Part shown: piece after piece, positions 14,656 through 27,503 of the stretch
Position numbering within the stretch: the first letter of the stretch is position 1
Layout: every line of letters begins with the position of its first letter
Source of the DNA: Antiquaquibacter soli
GTDB lineage: Bacteria; Actinomycetota; Actinomycetes; Actinomycetales; Microbacteriaceae
Reading direction: 5' to 3'
Assembly: GCF_030580675.1 (NCBI RefSeq)
Contig: NZ_JAUQUB010000001.1
Location: 1,178,001-1,242,000, forward strand
DNA length: 64,000 bases
Notes under the pieces: model-generated
Database searches by the model: none
The model's input: only the letters and a program-made list of their open reading frames with translations
Told to the model about the DNA's origin: nothing
Position numbers and translations under genes: made by a program

Positions 14656-15246
14656 GTGATCGAGCTCCTCTCCCGGCCCGCGACGGAGGTCGCGCCGCGA
14701 CTGCTCGGCTCGATCCTCGAGGTCGGTCCGGTGGCGCTGCGCATTACGGAGGTCGAGGCTTACCTGGGGGAGGCGGACCCCGGTTCGCACGCCTTCCGCG
14801 GTCCCGGTCGGCGCAACGCCGTCATGTACGGCCCGCCCGGGCACCTGTACGTCTACTTCACCTACGGGATGCACGTCTGCGCGAACGTCGTGTGCTCGCC
14901 CGAGGGCACTGCGTCCGGAGTGCTCCTGCGCGCGGGCGAGGTCGTGGAGGGCATCGAGCTCGCCCGCGCCCGGCGCTCGTCGAGCAAGCGCGACACGGAT
15001 CTCGCCCAGGGCCCCGCCCGCCTCTGCGTCGCGTTGGGAATCGAGCTCGGCGACAACGGCACCGATCTGCGGACAGGGCGGGTCCGGCTGCGGCTGGGGG
15101 AGCAATCGCCGCTCATCGCCCAGGGGCCGCGCACGGGTGTCTCCGGGCCCGGCGGTTCGGCCGATTTCCCGTGGCGCTACTTCATCCCGGGCGACCCGAC
15201 CGTCTCGCCGTACAAGGCGCACGTACCGAAGCGCAGGACCGGGTGA
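14656..15246 (+). CDS. DNA-3-methyladenine glycosylase (AAG/MPG family)
   Basis: A 196-residue alkyladenine DNA glycosylase that removes alkylated purines in base-excision repair. Typical family stretches are [41 protein letters not shown] and the C-terminal [10 protein letters not shown]. The glutamate in TEVEAY is the expected general base. GTG 14656 follows the preceding stop by four bases and fits the family N-terminus ([18 protein letters not shown]). The stop overlaps the ATG of the DUF817 gene by one base. Confidence 0.92.
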   Translation: MIELLSRPATEVAPRLLGSILEVGPVALRITEVEAYLGEADPGSHAFRGPGRRNAVMYGPPGHLYVYFTYGMHVCANVVCSPEGTASGVLLRAGEVVEGIELARARRSSSKRDTDLAQGPARLCVALGIELGDNGTDLRTGRVRLRLGEQSPLIAQGPRTGVSGPGGSADFPWRYFIPGDPTVSPYKAHVPKRRTG

Positions 15247-16124
15247 TGCGCCTCACGAGCGTCGAGGAGCGCATCGACGCGTGGGCGCACAGACGGTTGG
15301 GGGGCGTCCCCGAGCACGGCTGGCGGGCTCGCGCCGTCGAGTTCGTCGTGTTCGTGCTCAAGCAGGCGTGGGCCTGCATCTTCGGTGCAGCACTGCTGGC
15401 CGCGATCGTCGCCGCCAAGCTCTGGTACCCCGATGACGCGGCCCTCGCCCGCAACGACGCGCTCGTGCTCGCGGCCGTCGGCATCCAGTTCGCCATGCTC
15501 GTCTTCCGGCTGGAGACGGTGCGCGAGGCATCCGTGATCCTGATGTTCCACGTCGTCGGAACAGCGATGGAGATCTTCAAGACCGACGTGGGCTCGTGGG
15601 TCTATACGGGCGACGGCGTCCTCCACATCGCCGGCGTCCCGCTGTACAGCGGGTTCATGTATGCCGCGATCGGCTCGTACATGGTGCGCGTCTACCGGCT
15701 CTTCGATCTGCGGTTCGACCGCTATCCGCGGCGGTGGATCACCGCGGTGCTCGCCGCACTGATCTACGCGAACTTCTTCTCGCACCACTGGATCTGGGAT
15801 TTCCGCGTGGTGCTGTTCGCCGCAACGTTCGTGATCTTCGGATTCTGCACCATGTACGTGCGCATCTACCGCGCGACCGTGCAACTGCCGATCCTCTTGT
15901 CGTTCGTCGGGGTCGCCTTCTTCATCTGGGTCGCCGAGAACATCGGAACGTGGGCGAACGCCTGGCAGTATCCGCACCAGGAGTCGGGCTGGGAGATCGT
16001 CTCGCTCGCAAAGCTCGGGTCGTGGTTCCTCCTGATGATCATCTCCGTGGTCCTCGTCGCGTGGGTGTACCCGCCGAGGCCGCCGGACGGGCTCGAGCGC
16101 CCCGTCCTGCCCCGCGGGAGCTGA
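15246..16124 (+). CDS. DUF817 family integral membrane protein
   Basis: A 292-residue polytopic membrane protein with seven or eight hydrophobic helices. It matches the DUF817 family pattern: FVLKQAWACIFGAALLAAIV near residue 40, then FKTDVGSWVY, GVPLYSGFMYAAIGSYMVR, and WVAENIGTWANAWQYP. The conserved polar residues within membrane segments suggest an enzyme or transporter, but the role of this family is unknown. It is translationally coupled to the glycosylase upstream (TGATG), which may reflect operon structure only. Confidence 0.85.
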   Translation: MRLTSVEERIDAWAHRRLGGVPEHGWRARAVEFVVFVLKQAWACIFGAALLAAIVAAKLWYPDDAALARNDALVLAAVGIQFAMLVFRLETVREASVILMFHVVGTAMEIFKTDVGSWVYTGDGVLHIAGVPLYSGFMYAAIGSYMVRVYRLFDLRFDRYPRRWITAVLAALIYANFFSHHWIWDFRVVLFAATFVIFGFCTMYVRIYRATVQLPILLSFVGVAFFIWVAENIGTWANAWQYPHQESGWEIVSLAKLGSWFLLMIISVVLVAWVYPPRPPDGLERPVLPRGS

Positions 16125-16177
16125 GCTCTCCGCGGGACGGGACGAGCGATCCGTATGACTGGGCTACGGTGGTTGTC

Positions 16178-17476
16178 GTGTCAGCCCCTGCAGCAACCGC
16201 CCCGGCCATCGATCCGTCGTTTCCCTCCGTGTGGGAGGAGATCGTCTGGCGCGGGCTCGTCCACGTCTCGACGAACGAGGATGAGCTGCGCGAACTGCTC
16301 TCGGGGCCTCCGATCGTGTATTACTGCGGGTTCGACCCGACGGCGCCGAGCCTGCACCTGGGCAATCTCGTGCAGCTGCTGCTCATGCGGAGACTGCAGC
16401 TCGCCGGCCACCGTCCGCTCGGTCTCGTCGGGGGATCGACCGGGTTGATCGGCGATCCGCGCCCGACGGCCGAGCGCACGCTGAACGACGCCGCCGTCGT
16501 GGCGGAGTGGGTGGGCTACCTCCAGGCTCAGGTCGCCCGCTTCCTCAGCTTCGAGGGGGAGAATGCCGCGCGATTGGTGAACAACCTCGACTGGACCGCG
16601 CCGCTGTCGGCGATCGAGTTCCTCCGCGATGTCGGCAAGCACTTCCGCGTCGGGACGATGCTGAAGAAGGATGCCGTGAGCGCGCGCCTCAACTCCGAGG
16701 CCGGAATCAGCTACACCGAGTTCAGCTACCAGATCCTCCAGGGCATGGATTTCGCTCAGTTGTACCGGGAGTACGGGTGCATCCTGCAGACCGGCGGCAG
16801 CGACCAGTGGGGCAATCTCACGAGCGGCATCGACTTCATCCACCGCACGGAGGGGGTCTCCGCGCACGCGATCGGCACGCCTCTCATCACCAACTCCGAC
16901 GGAACCAAGTTCGGCAAGAGCGAGGGCAACGCGGTCTGGCTCGACCCGACGATGACGAGCCCCTACGCGTTCTACCAGTTCTGGCTGAACACCGACGACG
17001 CGGATGTCATCGCGCGGCTCAAGGTCTTCACATTCCTCTCGCGCGCCGAGATCGAGCGGCTCGAGAGAGCGGTCGCGGATGAGCCGTTCCGTCGCGAGGC
17101 CCAGAGGGTTCTCGCGTGGGAGGTCACCTCGATCGTGCACGGCGCCGACGCCGCGAGCGGGGCGATCGCGGCCTCGGAGGCGCTCTTCGGGCAGGGCGAC
17201 CTGTCGGCACTGCCGGCGGACGTCCTCGAGTCGGCGCTTCGCGAGCTTCCCCACACGACGACGACGCCGGGGTCGGGCATCGCCCAACTCCTCGTCGACA
17301 CCGGACTCACGTCGAGCCTGGGGGAGTCGCGGCGTGCCATCGCGCAGGGCGGGGTGTCCGTCAACAACGCGAAGGTCGACGACGAGTCGGCCGTACTGGA
17401 TGACGCGGCGCTCCTGCACGGCATGGCCGTGCTCCGACGCGGGAAGAAGTCCTTCGCCGGCGTCTTCGTCGAGTAG
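16178..17476 (+). CDS. tyrS: Tyrosine--tRNA ligase
   Basis: A 432-residue class I synthetase. The HIGH-type motif is HLGN in PTAPSLHLGNLVQLLL, the KMSKS-type motif is KFGKSEG, and a C-terminal S4-like RNA-binding domain (about residues 365-430, SRRAIAQGGVSVNNAKV) contacts the tRNA. A -10 box TACGGT (16165-16170) ends seven bases before GTG 16178 with no ribosome site, so the message is probably leaderless. It is the last gene before the rRNA operon. Confidence 0.96.
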   Translation: MSAPAATAPAIDPSFPSVWEEIVWRGLVHVSTNEDELRELLSGPPIVYYCGFDPTAPSLHLGNLVQLLLMRRLQLAGHRPLGLVGGSTGLIGDPRPTAERTLNDAAVVAEWVGYLQAQVARFLSFEGENAARLVNNLDWTAPLSAIEFLRDVGKHFRVGTMLKKDAVSARLNSEAGISYTEFSYQILQGMDFAQLYREYGCILQTGGSDQWGNLTSGIDFIHRTEGVSAHAIGTPLITNSDGTKFGKSEGNAVWLDPTMTSPYAFYQFWLNTDDADVIARLKVFTFLSRAEIERLERAVADEPFRREAQRVLAWEVTSIVHGADAASGAIAASEALFGQGDLSALPADVLESALRELPHTTTTPGSGIAQLLVDTGLTSSLGESRRAIAQGGVSVNNAKVDDESAVLDDAALLHGMAVLRRGKKSFAGVFVE

Positions 17477-17661
17477 CTCGGGGCGGGCGGCAATGACCGG
17501 AATTCCGGGGGACGCCGCCGCGACACGCCCGGGATGCACGGTAATTTGCAGGACGCCGAACATCCACGTAATGTTCTTACTCGTCACCCCAAAGGTGCGG
17601 AGAAGCGGAAGAGCTTCCCGGCCTCAAGCGGGACTAAATCCTCCAAGCAAGTAGTAGCTCC

Positions 17662-17690
17662 TTGTGAGCTCCGGCTTCCAGGTTTAGGAT
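17662..17690 (+). promoter_or_regulatory. rRNA operon promoter P1 (predicted)
   Basis: -35 TTGTGA (17662-17667) and -10 TAGGAT (17685-17690) are separated by 17 bases. It lies about 320 bases upstream of the 16S gene, within a 530-base stretch that contains no convincing gene. Confidence 0.5.
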
Positions 17691-17714
17691 GAAAAACCCA
17701 CTCGGTGAGTGAAC

Positions 17715-17733
17715 CCGAGATTTCGAATCTCGG
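17715..17733. repeat. Perfect inverted repeat upstream of the rRNA P2 promoter
   Basis: Arms CCGAGATT (17715-17722) and AATCTCGG (17726-17733) flank a TCG spacer. It lies between P1 and P2, ending nine bases before the P2 -35 box. It could be a protein-binding site or a hairpin in the P1 transcript. Confidence 0.6.
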
Positions 17734-17742
17734 CGTGTCAGT

Positions 17743-17770
17743 TTGACAGTCTCACTCCTGGTGGTAGGTT
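17743..17770 (+). promoter_or_regulatory. rRNA operon promoter P2 (predicted)
   Basis: A consensus -35 TTGACA (17743-17748) and -10 TAGGTT (17765-17770) with a 16-base spacer, about 240 bases before the 16S 5' end. The downstream leader contains the CTTGAGAACTCAACAG stretch (about 17823-17838) common to actinobacterial rRNA leaders and a GCTGA/TCAGC hairpin near 17873-17888, likely antitermination and processing signals. Confidence 0.65.
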
Positions 17771-18008
17771 AGAGCAGTTGCCCTGAAGCGAAGCCGAAAG
17801 GTGGAGCGGCAGGAGCGCCCGATCCTTGAGAACTCAACAGCGTGCACAATGTCAAATGCCAAAAACCCGTTGGCTGACTTCGGTCAGCTACGGATTCCTT
17901 TGGAAAAAGATATGAACAACAAAGCAAGTCAGTATTGATTTGTTCTGTCAGTTTCAAACTTGCCATTGTCTGTCCTCCTATTCCGGAGGCGACGGTGGTG
18001 CATAAACA

Positions 18009-23033
<5,025 letters not shown>

Positions 23034-23155
23034 AACACCTCTCTTCAGTGAGAATGAGGAGATGCTTGCGTCCACTTTGTGGTTCCCGATTTACGGTCGG
23101 GAATCGCGCCCAGAACAAGACGTTCTGGCCACGAACTGATACATAAATCAATAGT

Positions 23156-23273
23156 GTTTCGGCGGCCATAGCGAGAGGGAAACGCCCGGTCACATTCCGA
23201 ACCCGGAAGCTAAGACTCTCTGCGCCGATGGTACTGCAAGGGCGACTTTGTGGGAGAGTAGGACACCGCCGGA
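23156..23273 (+). rRNA. rrf: 5S ribosomal RNA
   Basis: About 118 bases starting GTTTCGGCGGCCATAGCG and ending in ACACCGCCGGAC, whose ends pair to form helix I. The conserved CCCGGTCACATTCCGAACCC block lies near 23187. The 23S-5S spacer (23034-23155) contains no gene. Confidence 0.95.
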
Positions 23274-23283
23274 CTTCTTTGTG

Positions 23284-23314
23284 AAATGGCCACCCTGAAT
23301 CAGGGTGGCCATTT
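23284..23314 (+). terminator. rRNA operon terminator
   Basis: Perfect 14-base arms AAATGGCCACCCTG (23284-23297) and CAGGGTGGCCATTT (23301-23314) around an AAT loop, directly after the 5S gene and followed by TGCGTT. Confidence 0.92.
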
Positions 23315-23344
23315 TGCGTTAAGCCACATGCACAGGAGGACCCA

Positions 23345-24463
23345 GTGAGCGACACCCCCCAGCGGGACAGCCGTGCCTCGAGCGAGCGCGGCAAGGGCAC
23401 GGGTGGCCGGCCCGGGCGGCGCGAGGGTGGCCGCGCGGGATCTCCGGCGGGATTTTCTGGCGCGAGGGGGCAGCGCGGCGATCGGGCGAGCGACCAGCAG
23501 TCGGACGCCGGGCGCTCAGGCGGACAGCGCTCCGGCGGTCAGGGCTCCGGCGGTCAGGGCTCCGGTGGCGGTCGGGGTCGCGATGGCGCCCCCGTCGGTC
23601 GCGGGCGCGGTTCAGCCTCCGGGGAGCAGCGACTGTGGACCCGCGACGGGAAGCCGGCTAGGGGGGACCGGGACGCTCGAGTCCGCGAGCCCGAGGTCGA
23701 CCGGGATCCGTTCAACACGCGCTCTGTTCGACCTCGCCACGACGACCCGGACATTCCGGCCTCGGTGACTCCGGACAGCTTGGACCGTGTCGCGCGGAAT
23801 GAGCTCAAGACTCTGACGAAGGAGAACCAGGAGTTCGTCGCCCGGCATCTCGCGATGGCTGCGATTCTGATCGACGATGATCCCGAGCTGGCGCATCGCC
23901 ACGCGACGTCCGCGGCGCGGCGCGGTGGCCGCATCGGGGTCGTGCGGGAGACGCTTGCGATTACCGCCTACGCGACAGGGGACTACGCCCTGGCCCTGCG
24001 CGAGCTTCGCACGTACCGCCGGATCACGGGCCGCGACGACCAGCTGCCGATGATGGTCGACAGCGAGCGAGGGCTCGGCCGCCCCGATCGCGCTCTCGAA
24101 CTCGGACGATCGGTCCCGCGCGCTTCCCTGCCAGTGTCCGTGCAGGTCGAGTTGGCGATCGCGATGTCCGGTGCCCGGCTGGACCAGGGGTCGCCTGAGC
24201 TCGCCCTCGACGAGCTACGCATCCCCCAACTCGACCCGGCTACCGCGTACTCGTACAGCCCCGCGCTCTTCTCCGCGTACGCGACAGTGCTCGAGGATCT
24301 CGGGCGAGAGTCCGAGGCCCAGGAGTGGTTCGCCCGAGCGGATGTCGCCGCTCAGGCGCTCGGCGTGGATACGGAAGACGACCTCATCGAAGTGGTCGAG
24401 GAGGACGTCGATCTCGACGACACTGAGGCGCACCCGGGCCCCGGAGCGCAGAGCAATGACTAG
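23345..24463 (+). CDS. TPR-like protein with an Arg/Gly-rich N-terminal tail
   Basis: A 372-residue protein with two parts. Residues 1-130 are low complexity, rich in Arg, Gly, Ser and Gln, including GGQRSGGQGSGGQGSGGGRG, and are probably disordered and RNA-binding-like. Residues about 145-350 are alpha-helical with TPR-like helix pairs such as ALALRELRTYRRITG and PELALDELRIP; the C-terminus is very acidic (EVVEEDVDLDD). GTG 23345 has AGGAGG seven bases upstream. It is the first gene after the rRNA terminator and overlaps the next gene by eight bases. Similar proteins occur before the HAD phosphatase gene in other actinobacteria; the function is unknown. Confidence 0.82.
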   Translation: MSDTPQRDSRASSERGKGTGGRPGRREGGRAGSPAGFSGARGQRGDRASDQQSDAGRSGGQRSGGQGSGGQGSGGGRGRDGAPVGRGRGSASGEQRLWTRDGKPARGDRDARVREPEVDRDPFNTRSVRPRHDDPDIPASVTPDSLDRVARNELKTLTKENQEFVARHLAMAAILIDDDPELAHRHATSAARRGGRIGVVRETLAITAYATGDYALALRELRTYRRITGRDDQLPMMVDSERGLGRPDRALELGRSVPRASLPVSVQVELAIAMSGARLDQGSPELALDELRIPQLDPATAYSYSPALFSAYATVLEDLGRESEAQEWFARADVAAQALGVDTEDDLIEVVEEDVDLDDTEAHPGPGAQSND

Positions 24464-25454
24464 AACCCCGATCGAGGAGATCGACGTCCTCCTCGCCGAT
24501 CTCGACGGTGTCGTCTATCGCGGCCCCTCGTCCGTGCCATATGCCGTTGAGAGCATAAACGCCCTGGGGTCGGGAATCCGGGTCGGGTACCTCACCAACA
24601 ACGCCTCCCGCTCGGATGTGACGGTCGCCGCGCACCTGACCGAGTTGGGCCTCCATGTGGGGCCGGACGACGTCGTGACGTCTCCGCAGGCCGCGATGTC
24701 GCTACTGGAGGACCTCGTTCCTGCCGGATCTACGATCCTCGTCATCGGGGGCGAAGGTCTCACCGTCGAACTGGCGCGCCGGGGTTTCGTCGCGACCCGG
24801 TCGGCTGAGGATTCACCGGCAGCGGTGGTCCAGGGCTTCGACCCGAGCGTGGGATGGGTGCATCTCGCCGAGGCGGCGTTCCTGCTGAACGGGCCTGGCG
24901 GCGCCGACATCCCCTGGGTCGCGACGAACACAGACTGGACGATCCCGCAAGCTCGCGGCACGGCGCCCGGCAACGGCACACTGGTCTCTGCCGTCCATAC
25001 TGCGGTCGGCAGGCTGCCGATCGTCGCGGGCAAGCCCGAGGTGGCGATTTTCGAGGAAGCGTTCCGCCGTTTCGGGTCCCGTCGCGCGCTGATGATCGGC
25101 GACCGGCTCGACACCGACATCCTGGGGGCGAATCGCGCGGGCATCCGCTCCGCTCTCGTGCTCACCGGCATCGACCGCGCCAAACAGGTTCTCGCAGCCG
25201 TGCCCGACCAGCGGCCGACCTATCTGTTCGAGGATCTCCGTCAGTTGCACGAACCCTATCCCGACGTGCTCTCGCTGGACGACGGCTCGGACGTCGTCAC
25301 GGTCGTCGGCGATGCACGAGTGCGTCGTTCGGCCAACCGGCTCCTCGTCGAGAGCGGAAGCGGTATCGACCTCCTGCGCGCGGGTGCTGCCGCCATTTGG
25401 AACTCGGGGATGGCGATCTACGGCCTCGACGTGCCCGCGGCGCTCTACGAGTGA
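24456..25454 (+). CDS. HAD-superfamily phosphatase, class IIA (NagD/PGP-like)
   Basis: A 332-residue hydrolase. Motif I is DLDGVVYRG, motif II TNNASRS, and the C-terminal HAD part shows KPEVAIFEEAF and GDRLDTDILGANRAG, the class IIA layout with a large cap domain. Members dephosphorylate small sugar or nucleoside phosphates; the substrate here is unknown. ATG 24456 overlaps the preceding gene by eight bases. About 60 residues after the HAD core form an extra C-terminal piece (residues 275-332) often seen in actinobacterial homologues. Confidence 0.9.
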   Translation: MTRTPIEEIDVLLADLDGVVYRGPSSVPYAVESINALGSGIRVGYLTNNASRSDVTVAAHLTELGLHVGPDDVVTSPQAAMSLLEDLVPAGSTILVIGGEGLTVELARRGFVATRSAEDSPAAVVQGFDPSVGWVHLAEAAFLLNGPGGADIPWVATNTDWTIPQARGTAPGNGTLVSAVHTAVGRLPIVAGKPEVAIFEEAFRRFGSRRALMIGDRLDTDILGANRAGIRSALVLTGIDRAKQVLAAVPDQRPTYLFEDLRQLHEPYPDVLSLDDGSDVVTVVGDARVRRSANRLLVESGSGIDLLRAGAAAIWNSGMAIYGLDVPAALYE

Positions 25455-25473
25455 TGGCGGTAGTCTCGACCCG

Positions 25474-25641
25474 ATGACTGATACGGACTACACCGAGGCC
25501 TCGGAGGTCGAGGCGGCTCTCGTGCCGCGACTGCGCCTCATCGAGGACCAGCCGCTCGACGCTCGCGCCGCATCCTTCGCGCAGATCCATGACGAGTTGC
25601 GCGCCCGTCTCGAGGGCGGCGACGCTCCGTCGCGTGACTGA
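25474..25641 (+). CDS. Small conserved-context protein between the HAD phosphatase and tlyA genes
   Basis: A 55-residue acidic ORF that reads MTDTDYTEASEVEAALVPR at its start and continues as an amphipathic helix (RAASFAQIHDELRARLE). ATG 25474 is 19 bases after the phosphatase stop, and its end overlaps the tlyA start by eight bases, which suggests translational coupling. Short acidic helical proteins in this position are familiar from other actinobacterial genomes, but no function is known to me. Confidence 0.7.
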   Translation: MTDTDYTEASEVEAALVPRLRLIEDQPLDARAASFAQIHDELRARLEGGDAPSRD

Positions 25642-26428
25642 GCGGGTGGACTCCGCGCTCGCAGCGCGGGGGCTGGCCCGGTCGCGAACGCACGCGGCCA
25701 AGCTGATCGCCGAGGGACTGGTGACCGTCGACGGGGTTCCGGTGGTGAAGCCCTCGATCCCGGTGGCGGCAGACCAGTCGGTCGAGGTCGCGGGGCAGGA
25801 CCACTACGTGAGCCGAGCCGCCCACAAGCTCATCGCGGGTCTTGACGCCTTCGAGGTGCCGGTAGCCGGGCGGCTCGCCCTCGACGTCGGTGCGTCGACA
25901 GGGGGCTTCACGCAGGTGCTCCTGGAGCGGGATGCCCGGCTCGTGATCTCCCTTGATGTCGGCCACGGCCAGCTCGTCGAGGAACTCCGCGCCGACCGAC
26001 GTGTCGTCGTCGTGGAGGGCTGCAACGCCCGGTACCTCGACGCGGACGCTCTTGCCGAAGCATCCGGCGTGCCCGAGCGACCCGACCTGGTCGTCGCCGA
26101 CCTGTCATTCATCCCTCTGGGGATCGTTCTCCCCGCACTCGTCGCGACTTCGCTCGAGGGCAGCGATTTCGTCCTTCTCGTGAAGCCGCAGTTCGAGGTG
26201 GGGAGGTCTGGCGTTCGGGAGGGGATCGTCCGTGACCCCGGACTACGAGAGGATGCCGTGTCCGCGGTCTTGTGGGCGGCGTGGGACCTCGGCCTGCGCA
26301 CCGCGGGCGTCATCGCGTCACCGATCGCCGGCGGTTCCGGCAACCGCGAGTACCTCGTGCATCTCTCGGCGGCTGTGGGCGACGATCCGGGGAGCTGGCG
26401 CGACACCATCGCGAGGCTGACCGCCTGA
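25634..26428 (+). CDS. tlyA: TlyA family rRNA 2'-O-methyltransferase
   Basis: A 264-residue protein with an N-terminal S4 RNA-binding domain (residues 1-60, RVDSALAARGLARSRTHAAK) and an FtsJ-like SAM methyltransferase domain with LDVGASTGGFTQVLL as the SAM site and the catalytic-lysine segment FVLLVKPQFEVG. In mycobacteria TlyA methylates 16S C1409 and 23S C1920 and its loss gives capreomycin resistance. GTG 25634 gives the standard N-terminus and overlaps the previous ORF. Confidence 0.93.
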   Translation: MTERVDSALAARGLARSRTHAAKLIAEGLVTVDGVPVVKPSIPVAADQSVEVAGQDHYVSRAAHKLIAGLDAFEVPVAGRLALDVGASTGGFTQVLLERDARLVISLDVGHGQLVEELRADRRVVVVEGCNARYLDADALAEASGVPERPDLVVADLSFIPLGIVLPALVATSLEGSDFVLLVKPQFEVGRSGVREGIVRDPGLREDAVSAVLWAAWDLGLRTAGVIASPIAGGSGNREYLVHLSAAVGDDPGSWRDTIARLTA

Positions 26429-26576
26429 GCATCCACTCCGCGCAGCGCTTGTGGACAGCGCCATGTGCGCCGATCGTGGCGGCGCTCAGAAAAATGGGGG
26501 AGGCATCCGCCAGAATGGAGTGCAGCCGTTTCCGCTCCGTGGGGCGGACGGGCACGATCTCGTGGAGGCGACGACA

Positions 26577-27503
26577 GTGACTACCGAACGGCACATCCTC
26601 GTCGTCGCCCACACCGGTCGCGAAGACTCGCTCGAGGCCGCCGTCGAGGTCTGTCGACAGCTCGCCGCCGACGGGCTCGTGCCGGTTCTGCCACCGGACG
26701 AGCACTCCCAGGTCCTCGCGCACGCTCCCGATCTGTCGGGAGCAGCGCTGCTGGGGGACTCCGTACAGATCGGCGACCTCGAGCTCGTGATCGTGCTCGG
26801 CGGCGATGGCACGATCCTGAGGGCGGCCGAGCTCGCACGGGGCTGTTCTGCGCCGCTGCTGGGGGTGAACCTCGGCCACGTCGGTTTCCTCGCCGAGTCC
26901 GAGCGGGAGGACCTGGGGGAGACGGTCGCGCGCGTCCTCGCGAGGGACTACCTCGTCGAGGAGCGCATGACGCTCTCGGTGAGGGTGAAGGTCGACTCAG
27001 AGGTCGTCTACGAGACCTGGGCGCTCAACGAGGCGACGGTCGAGAAGGCGAGCAGGGAGCGGATGCTCGAGGTCGTCATCGAAGTGGACGGTCGCCCGCT
27101 GTCGAGCTTCGGCTGCGATGGAGTCGTGATGTCCACTCCGACCGGGTCCACCGCCTACTCCTTCTCGGCCGGGGGGCCGGTGGTGTGGCCGAGCCTCGAC
27201 GCCATGCTCCTCGTGCCGCTGAGCCCGCACGCGCTGTTCGCCCGGCCGCTCGTCGTCGGCCCCGACTCCTCGCTCGCCGTCGAAATACTCCAGCGCACGC
27301 CCGGTAGCGCGGTGCTGTGGTGCGACGGCCGGCGGATGCACGATCTCCCGGCAGGGGCGCGCGTGGTCGTCCGGCGCTCTCCCGTCCCCGTGCGACTTGC
27401 ACGGCTTTCTCCGGGGCCTTTCACCGACCGGCTGGTCAACAAGTTCAACCTTCCGGTGTCCGGCTGGCGCGGTCCCGTCGGCGAGGAGGGAGCGCGCGCG
27501 TGA
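26577..27503 (+). CDS. nadK: NAD kinase
   Basis: A 308-residue enzyme phosphorylating NAD to NADP. The GGDGT signature is in VIVLGGDGTILRAAEL, followed by GVNLGHVGFLAE and the NAD-binding SFGCDGVVMSTPTGSTAYSFSAGGP. GTG 26577 was preferred to the upstream ORF extension because GGAGG lies nine bases before it and the usual N-terminus starts HILVVAHTGR. The 148 bases before it hold no gene. It overlaps recN by four bases. Confidence 0.95.
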   Translation: MTTERHILVVAHTGREDSLEAAVEVCRQLAADGLVPVLPPDEHSQVLAHAPDLSGAALLGDSVQIGDLELVIVLGGDGTILRAAELARGCSAPLLGVNLGHVGFLAESEREDLGETVARVLARDYLVEERMTLSVRVKVDSEVVYETWALNEATVEKASRERMLEVVIEVDGRPLSSFGCDGVVMSTPTGSTAYSFSAGGPVVWPSLDAMLLVPLSPHALFARPLVVGPDSSLAVEILQRTPGSAVLWCDGRRMHDLPAGARVVVRRSPVPVRLARLSPGPFTDRLVNKFNLPVSGWRGPVGEEGARA

